Counted from the stretch's first letter, positions 1 to 8,998 are shown. The stretch is 64,000 nucleotides of DNA from Chitinolyticbacter meiyuanensis (GCF_008033135.1 NZ_CP041335.1:1027513-1091512); one strand, 5' to 3'. Numbers and translations are program-made. The notes: generated from the sequence alone by a model not told the origin.

Positions 1-1025
1 TTCTGGTACTCGTCCAGCCGCAATTGGCCATCGTCGTCGACTGGGATCACGCGGATCTTCGCGCCTTTTTCGGCCGCCAGCTGTTGCCAGGGCACGATGT
101 TGGCGTGGTGTTCCAGGTGCGAGACGATGATCTCGTCGCCGGCGCCGATCTGCTGCTTGCCGAAGGTCTGCGCCACCAGATTGATCGCCTCGGTGGCGCC
201 GCGCACGAAGATGATCTCCTCGGGCGAACGGGCGCCGATGAAGCGGGCGACCGTCTGTCGCGCATCCTCGTAGGCATCGGTGGCACGGGCAGCCAGCTCG
301 TGCGCCGCACGGTGGATATTGGAGTTCTCGTGCTCGTAGAACTCCGCCAGGCGATCGATCACCGCACGTGGCTTCTGCGTGGTTGCCGCATTGTCCAGCC
401 AGATCAATGGCTTACCGTTGACCCGCTCGGCCAGGATAGGGAAGTCGCGCCGCACCGCGTTCACATCGAACGGTGGCCGTGTCGCTTGCGGGTGGGCGGT
501 GGCATCGTTACCGCGCTGCAAGCCATCCGGCGTCAGGAAGTAGTAGCTGCCTGCCGGCGCGAACTGCGCGTGCGTGGTTCTGGGCCGGCCGAAGTCGATA
601 TCCAGCACCAATGCGGCCAGCGCGTCGTTGCCGGGCAGGCCATTCGGCCCGCCACGCAATGCATCGCCACCGAGTGCCTGGGCGGCCAGGCCGTCGAGCG
701 GATCGCTGCCGGTTTCGCCGAGGAAGTAATACGGCGTGCTCGGCGCGCCGGGCAGGGCGCCGCCACCAACGGCGGGCTGGTGCGAGGCCGGAGCCTGCGG
801 CACGGCCAGCGTCTGCTGGCCGGCACGACCGGCATCGACCGGGATGCTGGCGCCGGTCGGCTCCAGCGTCGGCGCAGCGCGTTGTGGCGCGGACGAGGCT
901 GCGGATTGGCCCGGCAGCAGCGCGAACAGCTCGCTCGCCAGCCGGGAGAGTTCCCCTTCACCCGGCAAGCCCGCAGCGCCCCCTGCGGGCAGCAGCAGAT
1001 TACTTGTAGGTGTCTGGATAGTCAT
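1..1025 (-). CDS. Encapsulated SufS-like cysteine desulfurase, C-terminus cut by window edge
   Basis: PLP enzyme that would release sulfur from cysteine as a persulfide; here the probable cargo of the neighbouring encapsulin. 341 codons are visible. Residues 1-185 are a Gly/Pro/Ala-rich, apparently disordered extension. It holds an amphipathic segment LSRLASELFALLPG (26-39) and two YYFL motifs (99-102 and 161-164). The class II desulfurase fold then begins (FDVNAVRRDFP at 186, LDNAATT at 211, EHHANIVPW with the PLP-stacking His near 306). The PLP lysine and the active-site Cys loop lie outside the window. The ATG lies inside the shell gene (26-bp overlap), so the two are translationally coupled. 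Long disordered N-termini are the cargo-loading domain in family 2A systems; that these motifs do the loading is inference. Confidence 0.93.
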   Translation of the reverse strand, partial: MTIQTPTSNLLLPAGGAAGLPGEGELSRLASELFALLPGQSAASSAPQRAAPTLEPTGASIPVDAGRAGQQTLAVPQAPASHQPAVGGGALPGAPSTPYYFLGETGSDPLDGLAAQALGGDALRGGPNGLPGNDALAALVLDIDFGRPRTTHAQFAPAGSYYFLTPDGLQRGNDATAHPQATRPPFDVNAVRRDFPILAERVNGKPLIWLDNAATTQKPRAVIDRLAEFYEHENSNIHRAAHELAARATDAYEDARQTVARFIGARSPEEIIFVRGATEAINLVAQTFGKQQIGAGDEIIVSHLEHHANIVPWQQLAAEKGAKIRVIPVDDDGQLRLDEYQ

Positions 1026-1926
1026 GGTACTTGCCAATCTCCACGTCATCGAGCACGGCCAGGGCATCGTCCGTGAGCACGGCCAGCGAGCAATACAGCG
1101 AAATCAGATAGGACGCGATGGCATTGCGGTTGATGCCCATGAAGCGTACCGACAGGCCTGGGCTCTGTTCGCCGGCGAGGCCCGGCTGGAACAGGCCGAC
1201 CACGCCCTGGCGCTTTTCGCCGGTGCGCAGCAGCAGGATCTTGGTCTTGCCGTCGACGATGGGCAGTTTGTCCGACGGCACCAGCGGAATGCCGCGCCAG
1301 GTGAGGAACTGCGAGCCGAACAGGCTGACCGTGGGCGGCGGCACGCCACGACGGGTGCACTCGCGGCCGAAGGCGGCAATGGCGAGCGGGTGGGCGAGGA
1401 AGAAGCCCGGCTCCTTCCACACGCGGGTGAGCAGGTCATCCATATCGTCAGGCGTCGGTGCGCCGGTCAGCGTCGAAATCCGCTGCGATTCGGCCACGTT
1501 GGCCAAGAGGCCGTATTCCGGGTTGTTGATCAGCTCGGATTCCTGGCGCTCCTTGATCGTTTCGATCGTCAGGCGTAGCTGTTCCTTGATCTGGTCGTGC
1601 GGGCTGGAGTAGAGGTCCGAGACGCGGGTGTGTACGTCGAGCACGGTGGTGACGGCATTCAGGAACAGCTCACGCGGTGCCTCGTCGTAATCGACGAAGG
1701 TGCGCGGCAATTCTGCCTCGTCACGCTGCGAGCAGCCGACACGCACATCGAGCGGGTTCTTCACCTTGTTCAGGCGATAGATGCCAGCCTCGACCGGTAG
1801 CCATTGCAGCAAATGGACCAGCCAGCGTGGAGAAATGGTGGAAAGCTGGGGAGCGGTTTTGGTGGCGTTGGCTAACTGGCGGGCGGCGTTGTCGCCCAGG
1901 GCCAGTTGCACGTCTTGGTCGGCCAT
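1000..1926 (-). CDS. Family 2A encapsulin shell protein (SrpI-like)
   Basis: 308-aa HK97-fold shell protein that self-assembles into a sulfur-metabolism nanocompartment. Recognised from the N-terminal arm (residues 1-40, LSTISPRWLVHLLQWLPVEAG), the region EAPRELFLNAVTTVLDVHTRVSDLYSSPHDQI and the C-terminal KYHDYPDTYK typical of the group once called SrpI/major membrane protein I. There is no cNMP-binding insertion, so it is type 2A rather than 2B. The chosen ATG has an AGGAC ribosome site; a longer in-frame start 48 bp upstream lacks one and adds residues foreign to the family. The cysteine desulfurase cargo follows with a 26-bp overlap; serine acetyltransferase and rhodanese lie upstream. 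Confidence 0.93.
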   Translation of the reverse strand: MADQDVQLALGDNAARQLANATKTAPQLSTISPRWLVHLLQWLPVEAGIYRLNKVKNPLDVRVGCSQRDEAELPRTFVDYDEAPRELFLNAVTTVLDVHTRVSDLYSSPHDQIKEQLRLTIETIKERQESELINNPEYGLLANVAESQRISTLTGAPTPDDMDDLLTRVWKEPGFFLAHPLAIAAFGRECTRRGVPPPTVSLFGSQFLTWRGIPLVPSDKLPIVDGKTKILLLRTGEKRQGVVGLFQPGLAGEQSPGLSVRFMGINRNAIASYLISLYCSLAVLTDDALAVLDDVEIGKYHDYPDTYK

Positions 1927-2167
1927 GGTGGTGTCCTGCGGGTGGTTGGAATAGTGCTGAAAAGTTATAAGCAAATATCCAAAAAGCAGGATGACGACTC
2001 AACATGCTATCGCCATCAAAATCGAGAAATATTTGTTTCGGCAGGCTGAATTGGGGCTTGAGTCGTGGCAGCAAGCGTCGCCATGGTCCATGCAGCACAA
2101 CGCAACGCCACATGCGCGCGGCGATTGATCACGTCAGCAAGTGGACCGATGACACCGAGCGGGCTGT
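1927..2167 (-). promoter_or_regulatory. Leader/promoter region of the encapsulin-desulfurase pair
   Basis: A 241-bp gap separates the XRE stop from the encapsulin start, while the other genes of the cluster are packed tightly. Its half nearer the encapsulin is AT-rich (about 1960-2040), with a TATAAC-like hexamer and a distant inverted CAAATAT/ATATTTG pair. An independent promoter, perhaps controlled by the XRE protein or CysB, is likely, but I cannot fix its -35/-10 elements. Confidence 0.4.
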
Positions 2168-2395
2168 TTATTCGCAGAACGCAATCAGCACCGAGAGCTT
2201 CACCCCCAGCGCGCGCGCCAGCTTGGCCGCAGTATCGAGCGAAGGCATGGCATCGCCGCGCTCGATCTCGCCCAGATAAGAGCGGTTGAGGTCGGCGCGC
2301 TCGGCCAGTGCCTCCTGCGACCAGTGGTGCTGGCGCCGCCAGCGGCGGATCACCTGGCCGAACTGCCGGCCAAGCACTGGCGGGGCGGCATTCAT
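2168..2395 (-). CDS. Small XRE-family HTH regulator
   Basis: 75-aa protein that is almost only a Cro/C1-type helix-turn-helix. The core reads WSQEALAERADLNRSYLGEIERG followed by PSLDTAAKLARALGV. The start codon overlaps the stop of the serine acetyltransferase gene (ATGA), so it is translated with the sulfur operon. With no sensor domain it may act as a constitutive or autoregulatory repressor, perhaps of the encapsulin promoter just downstream. Target and signal cannot be read from the sequence. Confidence 0.85.
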   Translation of the reverse strand: MNAAPPVLGRQFGQVIRRWRRQHHWSQEALAERADLNRSYLGEIERGDAMPSLDTAAKLARALGVKLSVLIAFCE

Positions 2396-3330
2396 GCGGG
2401 CACTCCGCTGCGGGTATCGGCATTCGCCTGGGTGATGTGGCTGCCGTTCGGCACGCTGCGGGTCAGCCAAACGTTGCCGCCGATGATCGAGCCCTGGCCA
2501 ATGGTGATGCGGCCAAGCAGGGTGGCGCCGGCATAGATCACCACATCGTCCTCGACGATAGGGTGGCGGGCATTGCCTTTCTGCAGCGATCCATCTTCGC
2601 TGTAATCGAAGCGCTTGGCGCCGAGCGTCACCGCTTGGTAGAGCCGGACGCGCTGACCGATGACAGCGGTCTCGCCGATCACGACGCCGGTGCCGTGATC
2701 GATGAAGAAATCGCTGCCGATCTGTGCACCGGGATGGATGTCGACCCCGGTCTCGGTATGCGCGATCTCGGCGATGATGCGTGCGAGCAGCGGCGCATCG
2801 AGCCGGTAAAGTTCATGCGCCAGCCGGTGCAGAATGATGGCGTGCACGCCCGGATAGCACAGCAGCACCTCATCGACGCTGCGCGCGGCCGGGTCACCCC
2901 GGTAGGCCGCTTCGATATCGGTGTCGATCAGGGCGCGCAGGGCAGGCAGGGCGGCGGCGAAGCGGCCGACGATGTCCTGCGCCTGGGCGGCGATGCCAGT
3001 AGCGGCGTTGCGGGGCCGCACCAGGCCCAGTTCCAGCTGCAGCTGCTTGAGCAGCGCGTTCAGCGTCTGGTTCAGTGTGTAGCCGACGTAGTAATCCTCG
3101 TCCTGCTGACGCAACTCCACCGGCCCCAGCCGCATCGGGAACAGCACGCCGCACAGGTCATGCACGATGATGCGCAAGGCATCGCGCGAAGGGAACTCGC
3201 GCTCGCCCGACGATGGACTGCGCTGGTGCTTGGCGCGCCAACGACGACGGGCGTCGTGCAACTCGGTAACCACCTGGTCCAGATCCCAGGACCAATCCTG
3301 GTCGTTGCGGGCGGGCGGGGTGAAGGTCAT
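2392..3330 (-). CDS. epsC: Serine O-acetyltransferase, EpsC type
   Basis: Makes O-acetylserine from serine and acetyl-CoA, the carbon acceptor for sulfide in cysteine synthesis. 312 aa: a helical N-terminal half (to about residue 180), then the left-handed beta-helix (VDIHPGAQIGSDFFIDHGTGVVIGETAVIGQRVRLYQAVTLGA) with the catalytic HG...H region. The extended N-terminal domain and the EDG/QKG loop before RHP separate this EpsC class from housekeeping CysE. It lies 21 bp after the rhodanese gene and overlaps the XRE gene. Serine acetyltransferase of this class is a common companion of family 2A encapsulins. Confidence 0.92.
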   Translation of the reverse strand: MTFTPPARNDQDWSWDLDQVVTELHDARRRWRAKHQRSPSSGEREFPSRDALRIIVHDLCGVLFPMRLGPVELRQQDEDYYVGYTLNQTLNALLKQLQLELGLVRPRNAATGIAAQAQDIVGRFAAALPALRALIDTDIEAAYRGDPAARSVDEVLLCYPGVHAIILHRLAHELYRLDAPLLARIIAEIAHTETGVDIHPGAQIGSDFFIDHGTGVVIGETAVIGQRVRLYQAVTLGAKRFDYSEDGSLQKGNARHPIVEDDVVIYAGATLLGRITIGQGSIIGGNVWLTRSVPNGSHITQANADTRSGVPA

Positions 3331-3351
3331 GGGCAGATTTCCGTAGGTGGG

Positions 3352-3834
3352 TCAGTCCTGCACCCAGGGCAGACCAGCATGGCGCCAGCCGTTGGATGCG
3401 CCACGCTGCTGTCCGGCATCGAGATCGCCCTCGAAGCCTTCGAGCACGTTGAATACGTCGGTGTAACCGGCGCGGGTCGCTGCCTCGGCGGCGGCGGCTG
3501 AGCGCTTGCCGCTACGGCACAGCAGCAGAATGGTGTCGGTCTTGCGAGCGAACTTGCCCAGTTCAAGCGCGAAGCGCGGATTGGGCTGCAGCGCGGCGCC
3601 GATTTGCCAGGCAACGTGGCCACTGCCTGGTACATGGCCGACGAACTTGCGCTCCTCGGCGGTGCGCACGTCGATCAGTTTGGCGGCGCCGCTGGAAAAC
3701 AATGCCCAGGCCTCGGCCGGCTGGATGCCACCGGCGTAGCCCAGCTGGGAGGCGCGGGCTTGGGCACGCGCCGATTCGAGGACCGCGGAGGGTTCTGGCG
3801 TCGTACTTCCGACGTCTTGGAGCACTTGGGGCAT
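3352..3834 (-). CDS. Rhodanese-like sulfurtransferase
   Basis: Single-domain rhodanese, 160 aa, that would carry sulfane sulfur on the active-site cysteine. The domain starts near residue 37 (IQPAEAWALFSSGAAKLIDVRTAEERKFVGHVPGS). The active loop is CRSGKRS, with the Cys of the typical six-residue loop. The region ends FNVLEGFEGDLD. First gene of the encapsulin cluster. It could accept persulfide from the desulfurase or move sulfur to or from the compartment; that role is inferred from context. Confidence 0.92.
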   Translation of the reverse strand: MPQVLQDVGSTTPEPSAVLESARAQARASQLGYAGGIQPAEAWALFSSGAAKLIDVRTAEERKFVGHVPGSGHVAWQIGAALQPNPRFALELGKFARKTDTILLLCRSGKRSAAAAEAATRAGYTDVFNVLEGFEGDLDAGQQRGASNGWRHAGLPWVQD

Positions 3835-3973
3835 GGCGGCACTTCCTTTGCATTTCGTCTTCGGGGGGACGAGGTCATGCGGCCACTATATGGGGGAGTC
3901 TATATTTCAAAAAATAATTTGATTTTATGTCTTAATAATTTTTTATGAGTATCGGTTAGAAAAATGAATCGCG
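3835..3973 (-). promoter_or_regulatory. Promoter region of the rhodanese-led sulfur operon
   Basis: 139 bp between the sfnR stop and the rhodanese start. It contains the most AT-rich tract of the left half (about 3885-3965). On the minus strand a TATAGT hexamer close to the gene could be a -10, but no good -35 lies 17 bp upstream. No TGCTG-N6-CAGCA palindrome or -24/-12 element is seen, so this operon is probably not under the sigma-54 control found nearby. AT-rich activator (for example CysB) binding is possible, not shown. Confidence 0.4.
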
Positions 3974-5059
3974 TCAGCGCAAGGCATCGATCTCGCCGTT
4001 CTTGATCAGCCGCGCCCGCAGGATGTTGCGGCTGATGCCAAGCAGCTTGGCTGCCTGCACCTGGTTGCGATGGCAGTGATGGTAGGCAGTGCGCATGACG
4101 ATCTCCTCGATCTGCTCGAACAGCGCCTCGCGGTTTTCCTCGAACAATGCGAGCAGTGCCTGTTCCAGCTGTACTGTGGCATCGGGCGGTACGCTGGCCG
4201 CGGTGCCGGCGCGTCGCAACTGTAGCGACGACAGATGCAGATCATCGCCGCGCAATACCTGGTTGCGGCAGACCAGCAGGCCATGATGCACGGCGTTTTC
4301 CAGCTCGCGAATATTGCCCGGCCAAGGATGTTGCAGCAGCTTGTGCTCGGCATCGGCGGCGATGCCCACCTTGCCATAGCCCAGGCGCCGCCGGTATTCA
4401 TCGACGAAGTAGCGGGCCAGCGGCAGGATGTCGCCCGGCCGATCGCGCAGGGCGGCGAGCTCCAGGTTCACCACGCGCAAGCGGTAGAACAGATCCTCAC
4501 GGAAATGCCCGGCGGCCACCGCTTCCTCCAGCCGTACGTTGGTCGCTGCGATCACCCGGACATCGATCGGTACCGCCTTGCGCGAGCCCAGCCGCACCAC
4601 TTCACGCTCCTGCAGCACGCGCAGCAGCTTTACCTGGATGCTCATGGGCAGATCGCCGATCTCATCCAGGAACAGCGTGCCGCCGCTGGCGGCTTCGAAC
4701 CAGCCGGCCTTGGCCGAGAACGCGCCGGTGAAGGCGCCTTTCTCATGGCCGAACAGCTCGCTTTCGACCAGCGATTCGGAAAACGCGCCGCAGTTCACGG
4801 CCACGAAGGGCCCGTTTGCCCGATGACTGAGCGCGTGCACATGCCGTGCGATCAGCTCCTTGCCGGTGCCGGTCTCGCCAATGATCAGCACATTGGCTTC
4901 GCTGGGTGCCACCTGGCGAATCCGGCCCAGCAGCGCCACTGATTTGGGATCGTCGAACACCTGGGCGGTGGCGCGGATCGACGTGGCCAGTGCCTGTGAG
5001 TTCGGCAGGGTGATCAACGGGGCGTCATCGCCGTCCTGGTCGCGGTAGCGTGCGTTCAT
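3974..5059 (-). CDS. sfnR: Sigma-54-dependent activator SfnR-like
   Basis: 361-aa enhancer-binding activator of RNA polymerase-sigma54. AAA+ domain with Walker A GETGTGKE (61-68), sigma54-contacting GAFTGA loop (108-113), Walker [11 protein letters not shown] (about 129-138) and an arginine-finger region. The C-terminal Fis-type HTH contains [20 protein letters not shown]. There is no receiver, GAF or PAS domain, so activity is probably set by its amount or by DNA/partners. SfnR in pseudomonads controls dimethylsulfone use under sulfate limitation. The start ATG overlaps the stop of the monooxygenase gene upstream (ATGA); the in-frame ATG 42 bp earlier lies inside that gene. It lies under the minus sigma-54 promoter at 6310-6325, which suggests autoactivation. 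Confidence 0.9.
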   Translation of the reverse strand: MNARYRDQDGDDAPLITLPNSQALATSIRATAQVFDDPKSVALLGRIRQVAPSEANVLIIGETGTGKELIARHVHALSHRANGPFVAVNCGAFSESLVESELFGHEKGAFTGAFSAKAGWFEAASGGTLFLDEIGDLPMSIQVKLLRVLQEREVVRLGSRKAVPIDVRVIAATNVRLEEAVAAGHFREDLFYRLRVVNLELAALRDRPGDILPLARYFVDEYRRRLGYGKVGIAADAEHKLLQHPWPGNIRELENAVHHGLLVCRNQVLRGDDLHLSSLQLRRAGTAASVPPDATVQLEQALLALFEENREALFEQIEEIVMRTAYHHCHRNQVQAAKLLGISRNILRARLIKNGEIDALR

Positions 5060-6264
5060 GAGTAGAAGCTCGGAGTGGGATAGTGTTGCAGCAGCGCCCA
5101 CTCGCCCAGTTCACGCAGCTTGTAGTCGACCGGGTCGTGCAGGGAGTGGGTACGCAGGTTGCGCCAGTGGCGATCCAGCCGCAGCCCGGCATGGGTGGAG
5201 CGGGCGCCGGTGACCTCGAACATGCGGCTGGTTACATCGAGGCCCACGCGCGTGGCCGCCACCTTGGCTGCTGCGATGGCCAGTGCCACCTCGCCACGAC
5301 CGGCCTCGTTCAGTGCCTCGCCCTGGCGCCAGGCCGCATCGAAGTGCTCTGCCGCCCGCTCGATCAGGCAGCGCACGCCTTCCAGCCCGGCCCAGAACTC
5401 GCCGTAGTGGTTGAGCACATACGGGTCCTGCCAGGGCTGGTCGACCTGAGCGCGGTGCCAGGCACGGGCCTCGTTCAGCGTGTAGTACCGGGCATCGCTG
5501 TACGCACCCTCGGCGATGCCGAGGTAGATGTTGGCCAGGATCAACTGCGCCAGCAGCGGGCGCAGGCAGGAAAACGGCGTCGACAAAGGGCCGGGATCGG
5601 CCAGGATCTCGTGCTCTTCCACGCGTACCCGTTCGAAATCCACGCTGCCGCTGTCAGTCTGGCGCTGGCCGATGTTGTCCCAGTCGGCCAGCACGGTGAT
5701 GCCGCTGCGCAGCGTGGGCACGGCCGCGACCAGCAACTGGCGCGTGTCCTGATCGAGTGCGGAGGCGATCAACATCTCCGAATCCAGCGCGCCCGAGCAG
5801 AAGCTCTTGCGGCCAGAGAATTCGCGCCAGCCGTTGCAGCGTCTGGCGACAGTGCGCTCGTCGAGCGGATTGAGCGCGTTGCCCCAGAACCAGTCGTGCG
5901 CAGCGGTGTGCTCATACCAGGGCTGCCACTGCTCGGGGCGGGAAAACAGCCGCACCGTCGCCAGCATCAGGTGGTGAAAGGCATAGACATGCGCCACCGA
6001 GCTGTCGCTGGTCGCCAGAAGGCGCACCGTACGCATCACGGTGGGCCAATCGCCGCCGGCGCCGCCGAATTCGGCGGGAATGGCCAGGCGCAGCAGGCCA
6101 CTGGCGCGCAGCGCATCACGCTCCATCTTGGGCGTGCCGCCGCGATGGTCGCGCTCGGCTGCGGTCGCGGCAAAGGCCAGCGCCAGCTGACGGGCGATGT
6201 CTTCGGCGGACTGGGTACGCTCGGAATCGAGCAGGTAGGACGGTGGCAGGTGCGGACTGTTCAA
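5056..6264 (-). CDS. Acyl-CoA dehydrogenase-fold flavin monooxygenase for organosulfur compounds (MsuC/DszC-like)
   Basis: 402-aa flavoprotein of the acyl-CoA dehydrogenase fold used by reduced-flavin monooxygenases of sulfur scavenging (MsuC methanesulfinate, DszC and SfnB-type enzymes). Helical N-terminal domain (1-120), beta domain with [19 protein letters not shown] and [14 protein letters not shown]-terminal helical bundle with [12 protein letters not shown] and [17 protein letters not shown]. Closely resembles the protein at 7794-8987, transcribed from the other side of the same control region. First gene of a two-gene operon with sfnR. The exact substrate is not known. Confidence 0.85.
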   Translation of the reverse strand: MNSPHLPPSYLLDSERTQSAEDIARQLALAFAATAAERDHRGGTPKMERDALRASGLLRLAIPAEFGGAGGDWPTVMRTVRLLATSDSSVAHVYAFHHLMLATVRLFSRPEQWQPWYEHTAAHDWFWGNALNPLDERTVARRCNGWREFSGRKSFCSGALDSEMLIASALDQDTRQLLVAAVPTLRSGITVLADWDNIGQRQTDSGSVDFERVRVEEHEILADPGPLSTPFSCLRPLLAQLILANIYLGIAEGAYSDARYYTLNEARAWHRAQVDQPWQDPYVLNHYGEFWAGLEGVRCLIERAAEHFDAAWRQGEALNEAGRGEVALAIAAAKVAATRVGLDVTSRMFEVTGARSTHAGLRLDRHWRNLRTHSLHDPVDYKLRELGEWALLQHYPTPSFYS

Positions 6265-6309
6265 AAGGCTTCCTCAACGATTGCTGCGCAGGCAGCACCC
6301 GCTTGCTGG

Positions 6310-6325
6310 AGCACGCTTCGTGCCA
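6310..6325 (-). promoter_or_regulatory. Sigma-54 (-24/-12) promoter for monooxygenase-sfnR operon
   Basis: The minus strand reads TGGCACGAAGCGTGCT: a GG and GC pair separated by exactly 10 bases, close to the sigma-54 consensus TGGCACG-N4-TTGCW. It lies about 46 bp upstream of the start at 6264. A palindrome TGCTG-N6-CAGCA sits 53 bp further upstream. Confidence 0.85.
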
Positions 6326-6378
6326 GAACCTTGCCGCGCTGCGATAGGCGAAACATGAGGCGTACATGCGGATCGGTG

Positions 6379-6394
6379 TGCTGAAAAATCAGCA
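6379..6394. promoter_or_regulatory. Candidate SfnR enhancer palindrome, copy 1
   Basis: Perfect inverted repeat TGCTG-AAAAAT-CAGCA. It lies 53 bp upstream of the minus sigma-54 promoter. The same arms recur at 6526, 17923 and 17984, always between divergent sigma-54 promoters, as expected for an upstream activating site of the SfnR activator. Binding is inferred. Confidence 0.75.
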
Positions 6395-6494
6395 GATGCG
6401 TGCTGTTGTTGCTGGTTTTTGTGCACGCTGCCTGAACCGAGGAAGTCTCAAGGCAGGAGCGTTCGTGTCCGCGGGGCGCAGCCCGGGTCAAATC

Positions 6495-6510
6495 TGCTGC
6501 TGGAGAAGCA
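6495..6510. promoter_or_regulatory. Imperfect enhancer palindrome between copies 1 and 2
   Basis: TGCTG-CTGGAG-AAGCA, one mismatch from the TGCTG-N6-CAGCA motif. It starts 31 bp before copy 2 and 116 bp after copy 1, distances near whole helical turns (about 3 and 11). It could be a weaker site promoting cooperative binding. Confidence 0.5.
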
Positions 6511-6525
6511 GAAGCGGCAGCCGAT

Positions 6526-6541
6526 TGCTGTTGCATCAGCA
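6526..6541. promoter_or_regulatory. Candidate SfnR enhancer palindrome, copy 2
   Basis: Perfect inverted repeat TGCTG-TTGCAT-CAGCA, 54 bp upstream of the plus sigma-54 promoter at 6596. It mirrors copy 1; the two start positions are 147 bp apart (14 helical turns). Confidence 0.75.
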
Positions 6542-6595
6542 TGCTGGAACCTGTGGCGCGGATCGATTCCCTGCAAATGCCAGCAGTGCGGGGCT

Positions 6596-6611
6596 TGGCA
6601 CGCTCCCTGCT
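6596..6611 (+). promoter_or_regulatory. Sigma-54 (-24/-12) promoter for ssuD operon
   Basis: TGGCACGCTCCCTGCT, with GG-N10-GC spacing and an almost consensus -24 element. It lies 37 bp upstream of the ssuD ATG, which has an AGGAG ribosome site. Confidence 0.85.
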
Positions 6612-6648
6612 CTGGATAGCCGCCTGATTCCCGCTCCAGGAGTGTTTC

Positions 6649-7794
6649 ATGCAGTTGTTCTGGTTTCTCCCCACGCATGGCGATAGCCGCTATCTCGGCA
6701 CGAGCCTTGGTGCGCGCGTGGTCAATCACGCCTACCTGCGGCAAGTGGCGCAGGCGGCGGACGAGCTCGGCTTCGAGGGCGTGCTGATTCCCACCGGCCG
6801 TTCCTGCGAGGATGCGTGGGTGGTGGCTTCCTCGCTTGCTGCGCTGACCGAGCGCCTGAAGTTTCTGGTCGCTATCCGCCCTGGCATCATCTCGCCCACG
6901 GTTTCGGCACGCATGGCTGCCACCCTCGATCGTTTATCTGGCGGACGGTTGTTGCTCAACGTGGTGACCGGGGGCGATCCGGACGAGCAGCATGGTGATG
7001 GCAGCTTTTTGACCCACGCCGAGCGCTACGAGGTGACCGACGAATTCCTGCGCATCTGGCGCGGCGTGGCCGCCGGCGAAACGGTGAATTTCAGCGGCAA
7101 GCACCTGCGCGTCGAGAACGCCAAGGCGCTGTATCCACCGGTGCAGCGGCCTTACCCGCCCTTGTGGTTCGGCGGCTCATCCGATGCGGCGGTCGAACTT
7201 GCCGCGGAGCAGGTCGATGTCTACCTCACCTGGGGCGAGCCGCCGGCTGCGGTGGCGCAGAAGATCGCCGCGGTGCGCGAACGGGCTGCTGAGCTTGGCC
7301 GCACCGTGAAATTCGGCATTCGGTTGCATGTGATCGTGCGCGAAACCAGTGCCGAGGCGTGGCGTGCTGCTGAGGAGCTGATCCAATACGTGACCGACGA
7401 CACCATCGCCGCCGCACAACAGGCATTCGCTCGCTTCGACTCAGTGGGGCAGCAACGGATGGCTGCTTTGCACGGCGGCTCGCGCGATGCGCTGGAAATC
7501 TCACCCAACCTGTGGGCCGGTGTCGGCCTGGTGCGCGGTGGTGCCGGCACCGCCCTGGTCGGTAGCCCCGAGGAGGTGGCGGCGCGAATGCGGGAGTATG
7601 CCGACCTCGGCATCGAGACCTTTATCTTCTCCGGCTATCCGCACCTGGAAGAAGCCTATCGCGTGGCCGAGCTGCTGTTCCCGCTGTTGCCCATCGTGCA
7701 GCGCGAGCGGGCAGGGCAGACCAACCTCACGGGCCCGTTCGGCGAAATGATCGCCAATGACATCCTGCCCGCCAACGCGAAGGAGCCCGCCTGA
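6649..7794 (+). CDS. ssuD: FMNH2-dependent alkanesulfonate monooxygenase
   Basis: Cleaves the C-S bond of alkanesulfonates with reduced FMN and O2, giving an aldehyde and sulfite. 381 aa, the length of E. coli SsuD, with a bacterial-luciferase TIM barrel. It shows [15 protein letters not shown] at the N-terminus, GRSCEDAW (active-site Cys), IRLHVIVRE (catalytic His) and the mobile-loop region [19 protein letters not shown] with its essential Arg. First gene downstream of the plus sigma-54 promoter; overlaps the next gene by one base (TGATG). No ssuABC importer is adjacent, so uptake may rely on the ABC systems further on. The flavin reductase is probably MsuE (17212-17781). Confidence 0.95.
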   Translation: MQLFWFLPTHGDSRYLGTSLGARVVNHAYLRQVAQAADELGFEGVLIPTGRSCEDAWVVASSLAALTERLKFLVAIRPGIISPTVSARMAATLDRLSGGRLLLNVVTGGDPDEQHGDGSFLTHAERYEVTDEFLRIWRGVAAGETVNFSGKHLRVENAKALYPPVQRPYPPLWFGGSSDAAVELAAEQVDVYLTWGEPPAAVAQKIAAVRERAAELGRTVKFGIRLHVIVRETSAEAWRAAEELIQYVTDDTIAAAQQAFARFDSVGQQRMAALHGGSRDALEISPNLWAGVGLVRGGAGTALVGSPEEVAARMREYADLGIETFIFSGYPHLEEAYRVAELLFPLLPIVQRERAGQTNLTGPFGEMIANDILPANAKEPA

Positions 7795-8987
7795 TGCACG
7801 CATCCCCGAATACCGCTCCCGATCCGGCGCAACGCCGCGCGCTGACTGTGCGTGAGCTGTGCGATAGCTTTGCCCGTACGGCCGCCCAGCGCGATCGCGA
7901 CGGTGGCAGCCCCAAGGCCGAGCGCGATCTGCTGCGCGCCAGTGGCCTCTTGGCGATGTCGGTGCCGCAAGCACACGGTGGCGACGGCGCCAACTGGCAG
8001 GAAACGCTGGCTGTGGCCCGCGAGATCGCGCGCGTCGATAGCTCGGTTGCTCATCTGTTCGCGTTCCACCACCTGCTGCTGGCCACCACACGGCTATTCG
8101 GCCGGCCCGCGCAGTGGCAGCCCTGGTTCGAGGCCACCGTGCGCCAGCGCTGGTTCTGGGGCAATGCGCTCAATCCGCTGGACGAGCGCACCGTGAGCAC
8201 GCCGCACGCCGGCTGGCGCGAATTCAATGGCCGCAAGAGCTTCTGCTCCGGCGCAACCGATTCGGACATGCTGATCGCCTCCGCCATCCAGCCCGGCGCC
8301 GACAAGCTGGTGATCGCTGCCGTGTCCACCAACCGCGCTGGCATCACCGTGTTCCAGGATTGGGACAATATGGGCCAGCGCCAGACCGACAGTGGCAGCG
8401 TCTCCTTTGAGGCGGTACGCGTCGAGGAGGACGAAATCCTGTCCGACCCCGGCCCGCTGTCCACGCCATTCGCCAGCCTGCGCCCGCTGCTGGCGCAACT
8501 GGTGCTGGCCAACCTCTACCTGGGGCTGGCCGAAGGCGCCATTGCCGAGGCGGGGCATTACACCCGCACGCAGACGCGGCGCTGGTATACCTCGCCAGCC
8601 GAATCGGCGAGCGAGGATCTCTATATCCTCGCGCACTACGGCGAATTCCACGTCGGCCTCGAAGGCGCACGGCTGCTGACCGACCGCGCTGCCGCGCTGT
8701 TTGATGCCGCCTGGGCGCGCGACGTGGCATTGACCGAGGCCGAGCGTGGCGAGGTGGCGGTGGCTGTGGCTACGGCCAAGGTGGCCGCTGGGCGCGTGGG
8801 GCTGGATCTCACCAGCCGCATGTTCGAGGTATGCGGCGCGCGTGCCACCACCGCCGCGCTGCGCTTCGATCGCTACTGGCGCAACCTGCGCGTGCACACG
8901 CTGCACGATCCATTCGACTACAAGTTGCGCGAGCTCGGTGACTGGCGGCTCAATGCCCGCCATCCCAAGCCGTCGTTCTACTCATGA
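7794..8987 (+). CDS. Acyl-CoA dehydrogenase-fold flavin monooxygenase, second paralogue
   Basis: 397 aa. Shares with the protein at 5056-6264 long stretches such as [33 protein letters not shown] and the C-terminal [15 protein letters not shown], ending in PKPSFYS/PTPSFYS. The pair therefore looks like a duplication around a shared divergent control region. Its position after SsuD resembles msuDC order, which would suit a sulfinate monooxygenase acting on the products of sulfone or sulfonate attack. Start ATG overlaps the ssuD stop. Exact substrate unknown. Confidence 0.85.
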   Translation: MHASPNTAPDPAQRRALTVRELCDSFARTAAQRDRDGGSPKAERDLLRASGLLAMSVPQAHGGDGANWQETLAVAREIARVDSSVAHLFAFHHLLLATTRLFGRPAQWQPWFEATVRQRWFWGNALNPLDERTVSTPHAGWREFNGRKSFCSGATDSDMLIASAIQPGADKLVIAAVSTNRAGITVFQDWDNMGQRQTDSGSVSFEAVRVEEDEILSDPGPLSTPFASLRPLLAQLVLANLYLGLAEGAIAEAGHYTRTQTRRWYTSPAESASEDLYILAHYGEFHVGLEGARLLTDRAAALFDAAWARDVALTEAERGEVAVAVATAKVAAGRVGLDLTSRMFEVCGARATTAALRFDRYWRNLRVHTLHDPFDYKLRELGDWRLNARHPKPSFYS

Positions 8988-8998
8988 CCGGAGCCGAC

